A stretch of 64,000 nucleotides of DNA, taken from assembly GCF_030704205.1 (NCBI RefSeq), contig NZ_CP131913.1:2170001-2234000 (forward strand), read 5' to 3'. Below are positions 62,678-64,000 of this stretch, piece after piece (the first letter of the stretch is position 1; each line of letters opens with the position of its first letter). The position numbers and the translations under genes were made by a program. The stretch is from Halomonas alkalicola. Its GTDB lineage: Bacteria; Pseudomonadota; Gammaproteobacteria; Pseudomonadales; Halomonadaceae. The notes under the pieces are model-generated. The model searched no databases, was not told where the DNA came from, and saw nothing but the letters and a program-made list of their open reading frames with translations.

Positions 62678-64000
62678 ATGAGTACGCTTGACCAAAAGAT
62701 CAACGAACACTTCCCCGGGTTGGTGGTGCGCAAAGACCTGGTGAAAACGGTCAAGGGCAATGCCATCGTCCCCTCATATGTGCTGGAGTATCTGCTCGGC
62801 CAATACTGCGCCACTAACGACGAGGCCACGATCCAAACCGGGATTGAAACGGTCAAGGAGATTCTGGCCAAGCACTATGTCCACCGCAACGAGGCCGGGC
62901 TGGTGCGCTCGAATATCAAGGAAAAGGGGCGCTACAAGGTCATCGATAAGATCAGCGTGGCCCTGAATGAGAAGACGGATGCCTACGAGGCGCAGTTTTC
63001 CAACCTGGGAATCAAGAAGGTGTTGGTGGATTCTGGGACCGTGAAGGCCCACCCCAAACTGCTGGTAAGCGGCGTCTGGTGCATTGCGGATATCGAATAC
63101 GTATTTTCTGAAGACCAGAACGTCAGCCCCTGGATTCTGTCCACCCTCAAGCCGATTCAGCTATCTCACTTCGACTACGACGCCTACGTTGCCGCGCGGC
63201 AGCAGTTCAGCACCGATGAGTGGATTGACCTGCTGATACAGAGTATCGGCTTTAACCCGGAGATGTTCGGACGGCGCAGCAAGCTGACGCAACTGGTCCG
63301 ATTGATTCCGTTCTGCGAACGGAACTACAACCTGATCGAACTTGGCCCCAAGGGGACGGGTAAATCCCACGTTTACTCCGAATTCTCGCCCCATGGGATC
63401 CTGGTATCCGGTGGTGAAGTCACTGTACCCAAGCTGTTTGTGAATAACTCCAGCGGCAAAATCGGCCTGGTGGGCTACTGGGACTGCGTAGCTTTTGATG
63501 AGTTTGCCGGCAAGCAAAAGCGCGTCGACAAGGCCCTGGTCGACATCATGAAGAACTACATGGCCAATAAGTCCTTCTCCCGGGGCGTGGAAACCCTGGG
63601 CGCCGAGGCGTCCATGGTGTTCGTGGGGAACACCCGGCATACCGTTCCGTACATGCTGAAGCATTCGGACCTGTTCGATGAGCTGCCGGACAAGTTCTAT
63701 GACTCTGCCTTCCTCGACCGGATCCACTTCTACATCCCCGGGTGGGAGGTCGACATCATCCGGGGCGAGATGTTCTCCGACGGCTATGGCTTCGTGGTGG
63801 ACTACCTTGCAGAAATCCTGCGCTCGATGCGGAACTACGATTATTCCGATCAGTACCGGGAGCACTTTACCCTCTCTTCGGATATCTCGACCCGTGACCG
63901 GGACGGTATCAACAAGACCTTTTCCGGCTTGATGAAGATCCTGTTCCCCCAGGGCGGAGCAACCAGGGATGAGGTTGAAGAAGTGCTGCGTTTTGCCATC
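62678..64000 (+). CDS. brxL: BREX protein BrxL (Lon-like AAA+), 3' end outside the window
   Basis: 441 codons before the right edge. The N-terminal domain (DQKINEHFPGLVVRKDLVK) is BrxL-specific; the AAA+ core has Walker A GPKGTGKS, Walker B VAFDEFAG and sensor VFVGNTRHTV. The Lon-protease-like C-terminus is missing because the window ends. BrxL is a DNA-binding AAA+ ring that is the likely effector of type 1 BREX. It begins 12 bp after pglZ. Confidence 0.94.
   Translation, partial: MSTLDQKINEHFPGLVVRKDLVKTVKGNAIVPSYVLEYLLGQYCATNDEATIQTGIETVKEILAKHYVHRNEAGLVRSNIKEKGRYKVIDKISVALNEKTDAYEAQFSNLGIKKVLVDSGTVKAHPKLLVSGVWCIADIEYVFSEDQNVSPWILSTLKPIQLSHFDYDAYVAARQQFSTDEWIDLLIQSIGFNPEMFGRRSKLTQLVRLIPFCERNYNLIELGPKGTGKSHVYSEFSPHGILVSGGEVTVPKLFVNNSSGKIGLVGYWDCVAFDEFAGKQKRVDKALVDIMKNYMANKSFSRGVETLGAEASMVFVGNTRHTVPYMLKHSDLFDELPDKFYDSAFLDRIHFYIPGWEVDIIRGEMFSDGYGFVVDYLAEILRSMRNYDYSDQYREHFTLSSDISTRDRDGINKTFSGLMKILFPQGGATRDEVEEVLRFAI

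Overview
The window comes from a GC-rich denitrifying gammaproteobacterium, probably of the Halomonadaceae. That placement rests on protein resemblance and on an intergenic repeat I associate with Halomonas from memory; no marker gene is present to prove it. It has two parts: an anaerobic respiration and nitric-oxide-response region (1 to about 39,107), and a more AT-rich horizontally acquired phage-defence island (about 39,108 to the right edge).

Region 1: 1-6,116 holds nosZ (5' part only), nosR, a cytochrome c5, the NO sensor nsrR, a ybaN-type gene and a frameshifted nnrS. 6,184-14,106 holds oxygen-independent biosynthesis: hemN (haem), ubiT, ubiU and ubiV (ubiquinone without O2), a split B12-dependent ribonucleotide reductase (nrdJa, nrdJb) and an NrdG-like radical SAM gene. 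14,303-23,808 holds NO detoxification (ytfE, hmp) and haem d1 assembly (nirC, nirF on minus; nirD, L, G, H, J, E, N on plus), but no nirS. 23,925-32,658 holds a second nnrS, sirB2-like and CMD-family genes and the nor operon (norC, norB with frameshifts, norQ, an IS110-family insertion, norD, a small membrane protein). 32,812-38,664 (minus) holds norF, norE, two membrane proteins and two NarK transporters with a Usp gene between them. Two regulatory signals recur: 14-bp FNR/Dnr boxes and 23-bp NsrR-like palindromes, together covering most promoters.

Region 2: the island begins exactly where a narL gene is cut off, leaving only its DNA-binding C-terminus. The order is HTH gene, brxA, brxB, brxC, an AlbA_2-domain ATPase, rqlH-rqlI (a RecQ helicase/PRTase fusion plus a DprA-like protein, the PsyrTA/RqlHI pair), pglX, a BrxU/GmrSD-type gene, pglZ and brxL (runs off the edge). 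This is a type 1 BREX locus with several embedded defence modules.

The most striking feature is pglX, which is split in three. An IS1380-family element (1,725 bp, perfect 5-bp ATCAA target duplication) separates the SAM-binding N-part from the NPPY part. An intact reverse transcriptase-nitrilase gene (DRT1/UG1 type) plus a 94-codon ORF then sits inside pglX. Its junctions use overlapping stop/start codons, and in-frame GAGCAG repeats flank it, so PglX would read through if the cassette were removed.

Several genes (nnrS, norB, the IS1380 transposase) carry one-base indels, some in homopolymers, so base-level consensus errors are a real alternative to gene decay.
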